64,000 bases of DNA from the NCBI GenBank assembly GCA_963662175.1, contig OY759216.1, forward strand, positions 42,859,087-42,923,086, given 5' to 3'. Below are positions 21,680-33,660 of the stretch, piece after piece (positions within the stretch are counted from its first letter, which is position 1; each line of letters starts with the position of its first letter). This DNA is from Aradus depressus. Taxonomy: Eukaryota; Arthropoda; Insecta; Hemiptera; Aradidae. The notes below the pieces were generated by a model that was given only the letters and a program-made list of their open reading frames with translations, was not told where the DNA came from and did not search any database. A program made the position numbers and the translations under genes.

Positions 21680-22814
21680 TTTTCATTGTACCCTTGCAAA
21701 ATGGAAAAATAAAAAATTGCATACCTGTCGAATTGACTGTTCTTCCAGCCGTGAAAGTCCAGTTCATTCATGTTCAGCTGAGTCACCAGGAACTGGTTAC
21801 ATACGCATCACCAATCGGTGTGTAACCAGTAGCGCCGTCTGCGGTGTCCCATTCGATTACATAGGAAGTGACTCAAAGTAAACTGGTTAGTAATTTGCGG
21901 CTCTGATCAGTTGGGTTATACGGTTGGGTATTGCCAGAATATGTCCCTCAGCTCTCTGTTTCATCAGATCCTCCACGCGTGAATTTCTCTATCCTTGACC
22001 GGATATGCTAATTTCCTCAGTACTTCATTTTTAAACGTCTGAAAAAACGCACCTCCAGTTGTGAGGTTCGGATTCAGGTCTCACAACCATAGGATCCAGG
22101 ACATTCATCATAGATCTTGTGTCTTGGGTTCCTTGAAAGGGCTCTAGATCATAGTAGCTTCATGAGAGAGAAGTATGCTTTTTTGGCCTGCTAAAAGTCT
22201 TCTGTCCCCTAACGAGGACAACCTCGAAAGCTGGCATGAACTAATAAAATCTAAGGTAAAAATAAGTTTAACATTCTGGTAAAGATATCAACAAATCTAA
22301 GGAGGGTTTTGAATATTTTCTTCACTAGGTGGTACTATAACGACGGTTCTTGAAGGGGCAATAGAAAACAAGTTTTTTCTTCTTTATATATGCAGAGGAT
22401 GTATGGTGGATTTTCTAAAAGGCAATTTCTAAAGTTAGAGAGAGGTGAAAAGAGAGAGAAAAAGTTTTTTAAAAAGAACTCCTTGCTGAAGAACAGACTG
22501 AGAGAAACTAAATGTTCTCCCGTTCCGTTCGGATTTTTCTCCCCCCCTCAAGTCACCAAACCCACTTGATATTCAAAGGGGGAGCTTCAAACGTAAAACT
22601 GGTGCCTGGACACACAACACTTAAATCAGTTTGAACCGGGTCCCAACTGTAGAGGGCTCTGTGTGAGCCTTATTCAAAGGTCAGATTTCTGTTCATTTCT
22701 TCTATAGAAGGTTCATTAATTGAATTGGATGGATCCAATGAACCTCTACACATTTCACCATTCATATGACATGCTCATAGTTTACCAACTGAAAAATAAA
22801 TTTCGATAGATAAC

Positions 22815-23080
22815 TAAAAAAGAAAAGTAGCTGAATCACCGGCAATGTACTTCCCCAGAACTAATATTAACAATAGGGACTCGTTAGGGGATAGGGTTTT
22901 TTGAATTGAGCCCCCTCCCCTTCAGCCGATATAGCTGAAATTTAACAGATTATGTCCTCATTGGGTTTTGACTTTAAGTATGGAATTTCATGTCGATACA
23001 TTCTTTACATCGGCAGTTATTAGGGTTTTTGAATTGAGCCTCCTCTGATTCCCCTTCCCTTCTGCCGATTCCGAAGAAAA
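22815..23080 (+). repeat. Repeat A, 5' half
   Basis: CTGAATCACCGGCAATGTAC, two units, ending at the hammerhead-family unit at 23113. Confidence 0.7.
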
Positions 23081-23112
23081 TTGAATCTGAATTGAGAAAA
23101 CTGAATTGAAAG

Positions 23113-23265
23113 TCTTTTGGCTGAGGATGGTAGAAATACCGAAAGTACTCCCATGTAAATATAGTTGGTGAAATTAGACAATATCATAAATAAACAAGTT
23201 TTATTTCTTTCAAGTTCATTTGAATTATTTCACAATATCTCTGCAATAATGTCAGTTTTCAGAGC
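23113..23265 (+). mobile_element. Single-arm hammerhead-family unit within or beside repeat A
   Basis: CTGAGGA (23121-23127), stem GGTA-GAAA-TACC, GAA (23141-23143), AGTACT (23144-23149) and C (23150) form the core. Downstream are TTAGACAATATCATAAATAA and the tail TTATTTCACAATATCTCTGC. The unit lies at the broken end of a repeat A copy (22815-23080). It shows what one arm plus the tail looks like without palindromic duplication. Confidence 0.7.
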
Positions 23266-23349
23266 TAAGCATAAAGATTGTTCTAGCCCATTAATGAAAT
23301 TTCACATCTGTAATCGTTATTATTATTATTATTATTATTGATATTGATA

Positions 23350-23490
23350 TCATGCTGGAAAGTTTGCCACGTGGACCTCAAAGGCCGCACTTAGTTACAA
23401 TTGCCACTTTTGTAGTCCTAATACACGGCACAGAAATTTCCCCTGGAGAGAGGTGAAACACACATCCAAGAACCTCCTTGTTTTATTTAT
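23350..23490 (+). repeat. Dispersed repeat C, copy 1
   Basis: GTGGACCTCAAAGGCCGCAC, TTAGTTACAATTGCCAC and AGAGGTGAAACACACATCC are shared with 55750-55915. Confidence 0.65.
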
Positions 23491-24669
23491 TACAATCGAT
23501 ACAATTAAAACCAAACTAAAATAATAAATTGCAATATTTCTAAGAATAAGAAAAGAAGAAATATTTGTAATAATTTTTATAAACCTGCGCTGTTTAACTA
23601 AAAGGACTGATGTGAAGTATTCTTCGGGAAAAATGAAGAAAAGTACCATACAGTATATAGGTACTTCAGGAGAACCAATAATTTTTCACTAAAAGGATCG
23701 ACGGGAGGGTCAACATTTTATTCTTCGGATAAAACGCCGTGCTGAAGGATATAGGATCTACTGAAGTATGATACTTTTCCTCAATTTGTCCGAAGAATAA
23801 AATGTTGACCCTCCCGTCGGTCAGAACAGTAAAAAGTTCAAAAGTCAATGGCGGGTAAATTGAGGAATGGTAGTGCCGCTCAGAACTGCTCATAATTTTT
23901 CTTGTTGTGATTGCTTGTGCGCAGTGCAGTAGTTGGACTGTCAAGTGAGAGGAGGTCCTCAGGGTGGCAGTCCGGGAGAACATATATCTTAGTTTAGCCA
24001 ATCCGGCGAGCTGCCCAGTTTCCTTCTCCACTTATCTCCTTGGAAGTGTTAAAAATCAATCGGCGGCCCCCACTGTCTAGACGCCTCCTTGTGTAGGATG
24101 GATCACACTGGGCAATCCGGCCGCTCCTCCTCTCTCCAGGTAGAGAGAACTACATTACAGCGATCAGGAGTTCCTCCCACTTAGCTGGCGGGGTTAGTCA
24201 CCAATTCGATCAAACGTATCGCCATGTCCTCGTCAATTTCATTTCCTTATCCAATTATAGTTTTTTTTTCTGCTCTTTTCCCTTCAATTGGATGGGGTTC
24301 GGATATGGTGAATTTCATACACTGAAAAAACAATTTGGCCAGAGGCAGACTGCAGTGGATAGAGGCTCCCTCCCGGCCGGGAGGCAAACCCAGATGGAAA
24401 AATAAAAAAAACAAGAATGGATGTGGCAACTATATGGTTGTTGTAGCCTATTTAGCTGATACAAGACAATCAGTTATAGCATCCAGTTATTTAGTTTAAC
24501 ACATCATCACTTCTCACAACTAGAGTAGATGTGTTTTCTTTTTAATGGTAGCGCGTCTCTTGGCTAATTGAAAAATAATCTTGTTTCCAAATATACTCTC
24601 ATAAATGCATTTTTTAAATATTGAATTTTTGTATGTAATTATGGTCTATTACAGTTACAAAAATATATT
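23491..24669. other. Unassigned apart from a fold-back
   Basis: Contains the 23699-23821 fold-back. The 121-codon minus frame at 23666-24031 crosses that repeat and is not supported. 24060-24240 is GC-richer without a recognised signal. Confidence 0.45.
23699..23821. repeat. Fold-back with 31-bp arms
   Basis: GACGGGAGGGTCAACATTTT and its extension to TTCGGA (about 23701-23731) pair with 23787-23819. One arm-like copy, GACGGGAAGGTCAATATTTT, is at 30579, also near a CTTCTCCTGAA-like word, so this is probably a dispersed MITE. Confidence 0.7.
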
Positions 24670-24965
24670 GTCAAGCGTCGTCGTTGCCTAGTCAGTCCAA
24701 AGTCCTGTCATTCCTGGTCGTAGCTCAGGCATTCCTTCAGTATGTGCCCAACCCTGAGAGGCATGCCACAAGTATGGCAGAGCGGGGGCATGTGGCCGAG
24801 CCATGAGATAGCCGTGAGTGAGAAAATTCAGTATCAACTTGTGCGGAGAGATGAGGCCAACTCCCACACACTTCATAACACGCAGCTTGTTGTCCGACAC
24901 TGACCATCAGTTGCAAGGCCAAGCCACCAGCAAGCTATTCGGTCGATCCTCCCGCTCTAGACAGG
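24670..24965 (-). pseudogene. LINE ORF2 C-terminal remnant
   Basis: On the minus strand one frame gives LTHGYLMARPHAP and a shifted frame gives CHTCGMPLRVGHILKECLSY, together the LTHGYL...CxxCG...HILxEC signature at the end of many arthropod non-LTR retrotransposon ORF2 proteins. One frameshift is needed. No RNase H or reverse transcriptase is seen nearby, so it is a short 3' relic. Confidence 0.7.
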
Positions 24966-26166
24966 CCATCCAGTTTATTACCTCTGAAGACGAGGAACCC
25001 TAAGGATGGAGATCTTCAAATTCCTGCTGCAAAGTGATCTAAGCGCCTAGCGGATATCGTTTATCAAGGGGTTCAATGAACACATGGCCTGGATTGCTTT
25101 CAGTTCAGATAGGGAGGCTATGCTTACTATGGTCAAATAAAGCTCGACGGTGAACACAGAAAGAATATAGGAGTGACAATGTGTGACGAGTGTCGGAGTA
25201 TCCATCTCTGTAGATGAGTGAACAGGACGATTAATAATCAATAATTTTGGTAAATTCCTGCCAAAGTAAGTTTGGACAAGTGACTTACTTATGTAACGTA
25301 AAAAGACAGAAACTAATTAGCGGCATTGGTAATAACAAGGCTCAACTCGAGCGGAAATGTGCTGAGTATTCGGGAAGTTAATTTGAATTTCGTGAAGCAT
25401 AAAGAAAGACTAGAGACAAATTGCCTTCTGGTAATTTGTACAACCCGTCAAATGGGTTTACTTGAGTTGAGAACATTGAATGCAACGGGTGCATAGGTCA
25501 CTCTTCATGATGTACGAAAGAGCAAGCTGTGTGCTCCCATACCGTAACAACCAGCGTCTATACAATAGCTCCAGCACGGGACTTGAACGAAACACACCGT
25601 TAGTAACCCGCAAGTCGCAGTGGTTCTACTTTTAAATAAAGTTTTTAAAGTAAATAACTATTAATACAGTAAGTAATTGATTCGCTCTATATTGGCTGAA
25701 AGAAGAAACGTCTCACAATACAGTCGAGCTCATCAGCAGAACGACGAAAGAGCGCTCTGGTAGAAAGCGATATGACCTAGTAGTTAGCCCGGATATGAGT
25801 CACTATAACTAACTGACTAACTTTTAAAGAGCCAGTTTCATGCTGGTTCGAATCTTCAGCCTTTCATTGCATAATTCTGATAATGTAACTAACTCAACAA
25901 CAGATATAAAAAAGTCGTCGGCAATGTTAGACGTCGAACGTCTAAATTGTATTGGTTACGCGTAACAATAATAATATTTATTTCTGTTAGGATACGTCAT
26001 AAGAATGTATACATTAAAATAGCTTATAAATTAGATGCTCTTATTGGTAGGTTCATGTTAGTCCACATCTCTGCCCAGCTTTCTTTTATTTTGCGACGCA
26101 GGCATTTGGACTATCGTCACAACCATTTCATCTCCAGGCAACGTCGCTACTTATCCACTTTATCAC
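24966..26166. other. Unassigned with a SINE1 scrap
   Basis: SINE1 remnant at 25720-25815 and a repeat A-like AAAAAAGTCGTCGGCAATG at 25906. No gene recognised. Confidence 0.45.
25720..25815 (+). mobile_element. SINE1 3' fragment
   Basis: CGAAAGAGCGCTCTGGTAG and GATATGACCTAGTAG, then a tail of the AACTAACTGACTAAC type. Confidence 0.65.
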
Positions 26167-26870
26167 ATAGAATATGAAAAATAAACGGGAATATGTCTGT
26201 ATAATATTAAATTAAAGATTTGAATAGTTTCCTCTCTACTGTCTTTAGCTTGAGAAGTAAGAAGTTCTAGAATATTGGACATAGAATATGAAAAATAAAC
26301 GGGAATATATCTACGTATTATTAAATTAAAGATTTGAATAGTTTCCTCTCTACTGTCTTTAGCTTGAGAAGTAAGAAGTTCTAGAATATTGGACATAGAA
26401 TATGAAAAATAAACGGGAATATATCTACGTATTATTAAATTAAAGATTTGAATAGTTTCCTCTCTACTGTCTTTAGCTTGAGAAGTAAGACGTTCTAGAA
26501 TATTGGACATAGAATATGAAAAATAAACGGGAATATGTCTATATATTATTAAATTAAAGATTTGAATAGTTTCCTCTCTACTGTCTTTAGCTTGAGAAGT
26601 AAGAAGTTCTAGAATATTGGACATAGAATATGAAAAATAAACGGGAATATGTCTATATATTATTAAATTAAAGATTTGAATAGTTTCCTCTCTACTGTTT
26701 TTATCTTGAGAAGTTCTAGAATATTGGACATATAATGTGAAAAATAAACGGGAATATGTCTGTATATTATTAAATTAAAGATTTGAATAGTTTCTCTACT
26801 TTCTTTAGCTTGAGAAGTAAGACGTTCTAGAATATTGGACATAGAATATGAAAAATAAATGGGAATATTA
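26167..26870. repeat. 114-bp tandem array, about six copies
   Basis: Unit starts (ATAGAATATGAAAAATAAAC) lie at 26167, 26281, 26395, 26509 and 26623, exactly 114 bp apart; the next is shortened (26730) and the last partial. Because 114 is a multiple of three, a 153-codon minus-strand frame stays open; there is no other sign of coding. Confidence 0.92.
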
Positions 26871-27059
26871 TTAAATTATATACAAATGAATGGGAGACAT
26901 TAGGTAGGATCGAGACTAGTTGATAGGTAATCGATATAGTATGATTTAGATGCCAACATTTAGCGGAACTTGGCTTCCTAACGCAAGGTGGTACTATATT
27001 TGTGAGGGGGACACCTTAAAATACACACTCGTCTTTTATACTTCTTATTGAGTCAACCT

Positions 27060-27135
27060 AGAGAGCATAATAAGGGCAGGGGGCTTGCCTACTGAGCTCA
27101 AGATAGTGGGTTCGAAACCCGGCCGAGGTCCATAG
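27060..27135 (+). mobile_element. SINE1 head fragment
   Basis: Keeps the anticodon-side and B-box region (TACTGAGCTCAAGATAGTGG, GGTTCGAAACCC). The rest is replaced by a repeat A end starting at about 27136. Confidence 0.55.
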
Positions 27136-27892
27136 GTTTTACTTCCCCAGCTATACAAAGTATAGGAGAAGTTCTGTAATCGGTCGAAAATTCGATCCGG
27201 AGTAATCAACATTTCATGTTTTCCGACCTTTAGATTTCAAATGTCTGTGACCACGATAATTCCCGATAGAATGATTGTATCGACACGAAAATATGGACCA
27301 AAACCCTAAAAGGACAACACACTCTTTTCACTCTTGTTTCTTTTATAATAAACTACCTCCATTCTGAAAACATTTACTCGAGCCCCATCGGCTTAAACGG
27401 TTCATACTTCTGTGAACACGATAACTCCCGATAACAGACGAATTTATCGTCACAAAATTATAGATGTGTATCCATAACCGCATGGAGAGTACACCTATCA
27501 ATTTTCAGCTAAATCGGCCAAAGGGGAGGGGGAATTAGTGGAAAGGCATAACTCTAATAACTGCCGTTGTAATGAATGTATCGACACAAAATTTCATATC
27601 TGAATTCAAAACTCCATAAATACGACACATTACTTTTCAGCATAATCGGCAGAAAAGAAAGGGAGGATCAGAGGAGGGGGTTAGGAAAAGGGCTCACTAC
27701 AAAAACCCTAATAACTGCCCATATAATGATAATAATAACAAAATTTAGTATGAGGATTTAGGAGCCCCTATGTAAGTCAACTGTTGAATATTAGTGCGAA
27801 TGCTCGACAGGTTTTGGAGGGGGAGTGAAAAGTTAATTGATTAATTTGTTCTGGGGAAGTACATTGCCGGTGATTCACCAACTACAGAGCAT
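27136..27892 (-). repeat. Repeat A, longest copy (about 757 bp), minus strand
   Basis: Runs from TTACTTCCCCAGCTATACAA (terminal hairpin, also GTATAGGAGAAGTT) to CCGGTGATTCACCAAC. Four internal units can be counted near 27250, 27430, 27570 and 27720, so unit number varies among copies. Confidence 0.8.
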
Positions 27893-29755
27893 ATATCCAA
27901 CCATATTAATTGTAAGTATGGGGCAGATGATAGAAATATGGTAGCTATCTTACAAATGTGTTCTTGGAAAAAAATAATGAATGTCTACGAAGTAGCAAAT
28001 GAGGTGACCACTCAAAATGAAATTTGGGCAATTAAAACTTTGCAGAACTTAGATAGTTGATGGGGGGAACTTGGGCTTCTCTTGGGTAGCTACATCGAAC
28101 AGGACAAATTTCAACAAGTGTCCAACTTTTAATTGCCAAAATTCAGAATCTATGTTCACAATTTAATTCGCTTTACAGGAACTTGTTAGTGAAGAAAACA
28201 ACATGAGCTGAGAAAAGCTCATAAATTTTATCCTGAGGGTTCCTCACCCTTGTTAAAGCTTGTCCTGATTACACTTTTACATGTCTGCCACAAGAATGGA
28301 TCATCAAGCTTTTTTTACACTTCGAACAAAGCGGATACCTGTTTTTCAACTCAACCTTACATTCTTATTTGCCTTATCATGTTCAGTTGTACCTAGGAGA
28401 AATTGAACACGCATAGCAACGAATGGTCGGTCCGATGGAGGCCACAATACCCGTTCGCCAAGTCGTCGGGTCAATTTAAAATAATAATGAGTTGTTATGG
28501 TCGGCTAGGACCGCCGCCGACAGTCTGCTGCCACCCCCTGCCCACCTTAATGTCATTGGCAGCGCTCCGAAAGAGCTCAGGATAAATGATGGGCAATAGT
28601 ACGGTGGGGTTCCGTGACGACCACCGGCGCTCCCGGTGCAGGGTTAGAAAAACGTTTTCTGGAAGATTTGTTGCAGATCTTACGCTCTTTGACAACCTTT
28701 TTGACCGCGTTCCAAGTGATAACAATAACAATCAAATAATATAATTGTATTTATTTCTTACTGGTAGATGGATGCAGTGGACTTACTTGTTAAATAATTA
28801 ATGCTGAGGTATCAGTTCAACAATATATTGTTGAGAGGATATATTTTAACTGCACCGACTCCCGTTTAAACACTTTTGAAGAAGGTTTAAACTACCTCGG
28901 ATTTTTGTTGTTTTTGACCTCATGAATAGAGTGCAAAGTGCACATTTTTACCTTGTGTGAATTCGCAGTATTGACCTTCATCATGTAAATTTAAGTCCTT
29001 AATTTTTAACATTTTTGTTTATAAATCCAGGCTCACCTTGAACAGTAATATTTGTAACATAGGCGCTAAAGCACATCAAGAGCCTTGGCCTCCTCCAGGA
29101 AATGTCGCCAGGCTAATTAGAGCAGATTTTAGAGAGTACCGGACAAGCCTCACGACGGCCTCATCAAGTCCTCTCCGAAGGACGGCATGCTTTTGGTGTA
29201 GATCTCTCAAATAAGCGACCTATTGATATCTAGCATCTCTAAATCGGCTCAGCCTATTTACAGTACTAAGACCGCTTCCCTTAATCGTTACAATTAAAAC
29301 AATTTTATTTATTTATTTTGAGTTTTAAAAAAAATGAAGCAGAAGAAATTCCTTATTGCCTACTTTGAAACTGGTACCTAATACTTCATCGCTAAACTAA
29401 AATTAAAAGATGCTAAAGTTAGTAAGAAGAGACTCCCAAAGGAGCAGTTTCTTCGATAAAACTTAACGCCTTTCATTCAATGAAAATTCTGGTCAATTAA
29501 CTTCAATTACGGTAATTACTTCTCATTTGTACTCTAATTCACTTTAAATGTCCACATTTATTTTGCTTTATTCGAAATTAATTCCTCGCCTAAATTAATT
29601 TATAGCGACAGACCTCAATTAAGCAGGAATCGCATTAAATCTCTTAAGATGTAACGTTGGAAAATGGAAATTTCAAGGCTTCTAACCTTACCACAAGTTC
29701 TAAAATTTAACGGTGAACCACAAAAGTGAATATGGTCAAAATTGTTTATGATAAT
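27893..29755. other. Unassigned, about 1.9 kb, possibly unique
   Basis: 28400-28700 is GC-richer (CGCCGCCGACAGTCTGCTGC) with 60- and 78-codon frames on opposite strands, neither recognised. 29300-29700 shows no window repeats. This is the longest stretch free of the named repeat families. Confidence 0.4.
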
Positions 29756-30012
29756 GACAAAAAGTCGTCGGTGAATCACCGGCTATAAACATTTCCAGCA
29801 ATTAATAATCAATAACGTTTTCGCTCTTACTCCAAACCCAATCGACCGTTTCGGCTAATACTCAATATTTGACTTAGTGGCTTCCGAATCCTCATACTAA
29901 ATTGAAAGTCGATATATTCATTACAGGCATAGCAATTGGCATTTTTGATTGGTGCCCAACTCAGATCCACTCTCCCCTTCCCTTCTTCTGATTCCGCTGA
30001 AAATTAATAGTT
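29756..30012 (+). repeat. Repeat A, 5' half
   Basis: AAAAAGTCGTCGGTGAATCA to GATTCCGCTGAAAATTAATA, cut by a T-run and a GC-rich segment. Confidence 0.7.
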
Positions 30013-30135
30013 TTTTTTTTTTTTAAGGGCATTTTAGCCGCGAAGGGTCAGTCTCTTCACCAGGGGCACCAAGAGGTGCGAGACGGAGAAGCCAGGCACG
30101 AACAAGGGGACCCAGCGAGCGACGAGGCCCCCCAC
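30012..30135. repeat. T-run followed by a GC-rich segment, cutting repeat A
   Basis: A T-run at about 30010-30025, then GGGCATTTTAGCCGCGAAGG and CAAGGGGACCCAGCGAGCGA. Its layout resembles 36820 and 63041-63130, but sequence identity is weak. Confidence 0.35.
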
Positions 30136-30880
30136 TCACCTTAGGAACAAAATTTTCAATTAAAACTCGGAAAAATATTTATAGATTCCTCAGCTCCCAC
30201 TAAGCGTCACAACCCGTCCCCCCACTCTCTATGAACAAAGAACAACGTTTTTTGTTTATAGTAGACAAAAATATTTTGTATATGGGGGAGGGGGGAGGGG
30301 AGGAATTCCTCAGCCCTATGCTTCGCACCTCTTTTTTTTATTTTATTAAAAATCTTATGATTATATAATAAATAAATAAATAATTCTCACAATTTATTTT
30401 CAAAAACATTCCTCATCAATATAGAAAGGGCGTTTGTGAATTCTATTTGAAATTGTTCGAAGTGAATTTTATTTTTTTACGAGCAAGTTATCCGGCGAGG
30501 CCTGGGGGTAACATTGCAAAGATACTAATTTCTTTGAAGTTGATCACCTGCGATATCCGGGCAAGAATATAAAAATACTGACGGGAAGGTCAATATTTTA
30601 TTCAGGAAAAGTAGTTCTGTCGGATACATGATATGATTTGTATGACATATATGATCTATTTTTCTCATATGTAACCTAAGAAATAACGTTTTGAGCTTCC
30701 CAATGGTTCTCCTGAAAAAAGTTAAAATATTATTTGAACAAATATATTATTTACAAATCGTAAATACATATATAAGGGTCAAATGTCAGTCGGTTCTTCT
30801 GTGAAGCAGTACAAGTTCTCCAGTAAAATGTAAAAAAAATTTTAAAAAATACCTGCCGAATAAATCGCTAGTTACTGTGA
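30136..30880. other. Unassigned
   Basis: A purine-rich run (GGGGGAGGGGGGAGGGG near 30284), a fold-back arm copy at 30579 and GGTTCTCCTGAA at 30707. No gene. Confidence 0.45.
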
Positions 30881-31115
30881 CTCATGTTCAGACTTTAAAA
30901 ACGAGGTGATAACGCCTACTACCACTTATGTGAGGTGAACATGATCTCGTCTCTAATCTAGGAGTCCTAAATTTTGTCTAACCAGGTTTATTCATCTAGG
31001 GTAGGTACTTTAACGACGAGTAGCTGACATTGTACAGGCTCAGGACCATCCCTTAACGTCTCATCTCAAGGACGGAGTGCTCAAGGTTTTACGCCTTCCA
31101 AATAAAATAACCTGT
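30881..31115 (-). mobile_element. SINE1 body, in the left arm of a large inverted repeat
   Basis: Diverged body from tail (GTGACTCATGTTCAGACTTT) to GGACGGAGTGCTCAAGG. Its inner half is repeated inverted at 33661-33774. Confidence 0.7.
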
Positions 31116-31149
31116 GGAATGTACCAAAACTGCTATTTTTCTTCATGTT

Positions 31150-32449
31150 CTCGGGGTATGTGGTGACGGGTTAACTAAGGGATGATGACTTTCTAACTAA
31201 CTGGCTGAATATAGTAGCTACCTGAGAGATCTTACCAGAAACTTCTTTTGACAACTGGTTTACGCTTCCAGAAAAAGAGTTTCTGCTACAGCTTTCAGTT
31301 GAGAGAGAAAGTAAGACAATTAGTTAATTAATAATTAAAACAGGGAAGGAGTTAGGGGTGGGAAAGAGGAAGGGTTGGAAGTTGTGGAGGGTCGGTCTCC
31401 ATAACGTCTTAACAGTGGCCAACTAATATTGCCTCAGTAGACCCGGAATGGTCAGAAGTTGAAAGCAAAACAGACAACTTAACTTCCTGATTAACCCAAC
31501 CAGGGTGGGGTCCTTTCTCATCAACTCTTGAATCTCTTCATACTGGCCAAGCTAAAGGACAAAAATATGTTGAGTATGAGTTCAAATTTGTATGATTTAA
31601 TTTTATAATAATACTAGCATTGCACGGTTAGTAACTACTTTGTATTATCTTTTTTCTAAGTGAGGCTGTTACTTGTTGTTTGAGCGAAAGATAATGCTGA
31701 AAACATCATGTCTCTGTGACTTTACGCCATCATTTTACTGGAGAACCACCTATTAAATATTCAGTTTTTATTTTTTTCTGATCTTGTTCAGCTGATTATT
31801 GATATAAGTGATGTGCAACGGCCGGTACTCCAACGGTTAAACAATTGAATGGAGTTATTTCGAAGGTTCCGTCTTCGCCAGAGTACAAAAAAAATAAAAC
31901 CTTCAAAATGTTTTTTTTTTCTGCAGTTATTCCTTTCACACGCAGGAAATAGAAAAATGAATCCATTAATAACTTGCGTTTCAATCTGAATCCAATGACA
32001 CTTCAAACATCTTTATTTTCCCGAATTTCCGGAGCGTAGCCAGAGCCTGCTCCACTTTGCTGTTCCCTCTAGCGTAAGTAAATAGTTCTCGAGTTAGAGA
32101 CGTTAGAGGTTCAGAGAGCGCAAATATTGGGTACTAAGGGACATGTTGCAAGTATATAAGAAGCTGTTCTTGGATGGAAGACGATGGCGTAGTAATAAAA
32201 TAACGAACTTAATAAATTAAGTAGAAAGTAGCGAGAAATTTATTATTTTTATTTATTACTGGTTTTCCGGTTGTGGGATCGGTATTCGGATAAGGTATAA
32301 TATATTATCATTGAAAGTTAATGGGAAGAAAACATGAATTAATAATAGGACAGGTGGGAGATGAGGGGGCAACGTACAGCTAAGATGGCTCTGATGGGGA
32401 GATGGAGAGTAAATATAAAGAGCACAAACTGGTTGTTATTGGCTTTAAA
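31150..32449. other. Interior of the large inverted repeat, left part
   Basis: No recognised gene. 32090-32280 (TATATAAG at about 32153, then AATAAA) has a loose LTR-like order but no matching partner LTR was found. Confidence 0.35.
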
Positions 32450-33015
32450 TCTCAAGTAAGTGGAGGGCCCTATTGGATGTAATTGGACAAGCCTCTTCCT
32501 TCCTCGACTATCTCGGCTCCCTACCTCACTTCTATCACTCCAGGAGCAGTCAGGCTAAATGTTACTATAACTGTGATCAGCCTACTACCTGTTATCAACT
32601 CTCAAGTAAGTGGAGGGCCCTATTGGATGTAATTGGACAAGCCTCTTCCTTCCTCGACTATCTCGGCTCCCTACCTCACTTCTATCACTCCAGGAGCAGT
32701 CAGGCTAAATGTTGCTATAACTGTGATCAGCCTACTACCTGTTATCAACTCTCAAGTAAGTGGAGGGCCCTATTGGATGTAATTGGACAAGCCTCTTCCT
32801 TCCTCGACTATCTCGGCTCCCTACCTCACTTCTATCACTCCAGGAGCAGTCAGGCTAAATGTTACTATAACCGTGATCAGCCTACTACCTGTTATCAACT
32901 CTCAAGTAAGTGGAGGGCCCTATTGGATGTAATTGGACAAGCCTCTTCACTCCAAGAGCAGTCAGGCTAAATGTTACTATAACTGTGATCAGCCTCCCAT
33001 CTGTTATCAACTCTC
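32450..33015. repeat. 150-bp tandem array, three full copies and a partial
   Basis: TCTCAAGTAAGTGGAGGGCC starts units at 32450, 32600, 32750 and 32900. Copies differ by only one or two bases, so the expansion is recent. The 165-codon plus-strand frame (32473-32970) repeats every 50 residues and follows from the period. Confidence 0.92.
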
Positions 33016-33660
33016 AAGTCCTTGCCCCCTACCTCAGCTATGCTAACTGTTCTTATATCTGTTATCACATTACCCATGTCGAAATTTGCAGCAAATTCAG
33101 CAGTGATTGTCGATAAGTCTGAAGTTTGTCCTGGAGATGATTCATGGGAACAGTGAACTTGAGAGGGATAGTGGTTAAGAAGACCAGTTAACGACGGACT
33201 TATGACAAGAACGCAGCCGACAATTTGGCCAATTGGTGAGCTCCTATGTGTACTCATCTCGGTCAATCAGGGACCTCTATTCACGAGCCTTGGGCATTGT
33301 TTACATCCATTGTCTGTTATACCATGGAGTGGTGCTTCGCTATAATATAAAGAGTGGGAGGGAGGCAGTCCCCTTCCCCCACCAATCCGGTAGGTGGAGA
33401 ACTAGGGATGCAAGGCAGAGGTTGCCATTCCGAGTCAGTCACCATTCTGGACCATAATGCGAAAGGAAACGTCAGTCAGAAAAGTCTCATAGCTTTTAAT
33501 CCATTTCTACTCAGATTTGGATCAAAAATCGACTTCGAAAGAGTATAAAGTCATTATTATTTTATGATAAAAATTTTTATGTGATCAGATGGCAAAAAAC
33601 TGTAACAAAAATGACAATCAACATGAAGAAAAATAGCAGTTTTGGTACTTTCCACAAAGT

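Larger units (their letters stand above)
20773..22814. other. Unassigned, about 2 kb
   Basis: Holds a C-rich run (21008-21042), a SINE1 3' scrap and a TA microsatellite. The 21700-22700 part is less AT-rich and may be unique or old transposon sequence, but I see no protein signature on either strand. Confidence 0.45.

Noticed and set aside
26163..26624. 153-codon minus-strand open frame with four near-identical 38-residue repeats
   Set aside because: It is the 114-bp array; a period divisible by three keeps a frame open without selection, and no domain is recognisable.
32090..32290. Solo LTR suggested by TATATAAG and AATAAA
   Set aside because: No matching second LTR, no clear TG...CA ends with duplication, no primer-binding site that I could support.
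32473..32970. 165-codon plus-strand frame with 50-residue repeats
   Set aside because: Explained by the 150-bp array; no start context or domain to support a protein.
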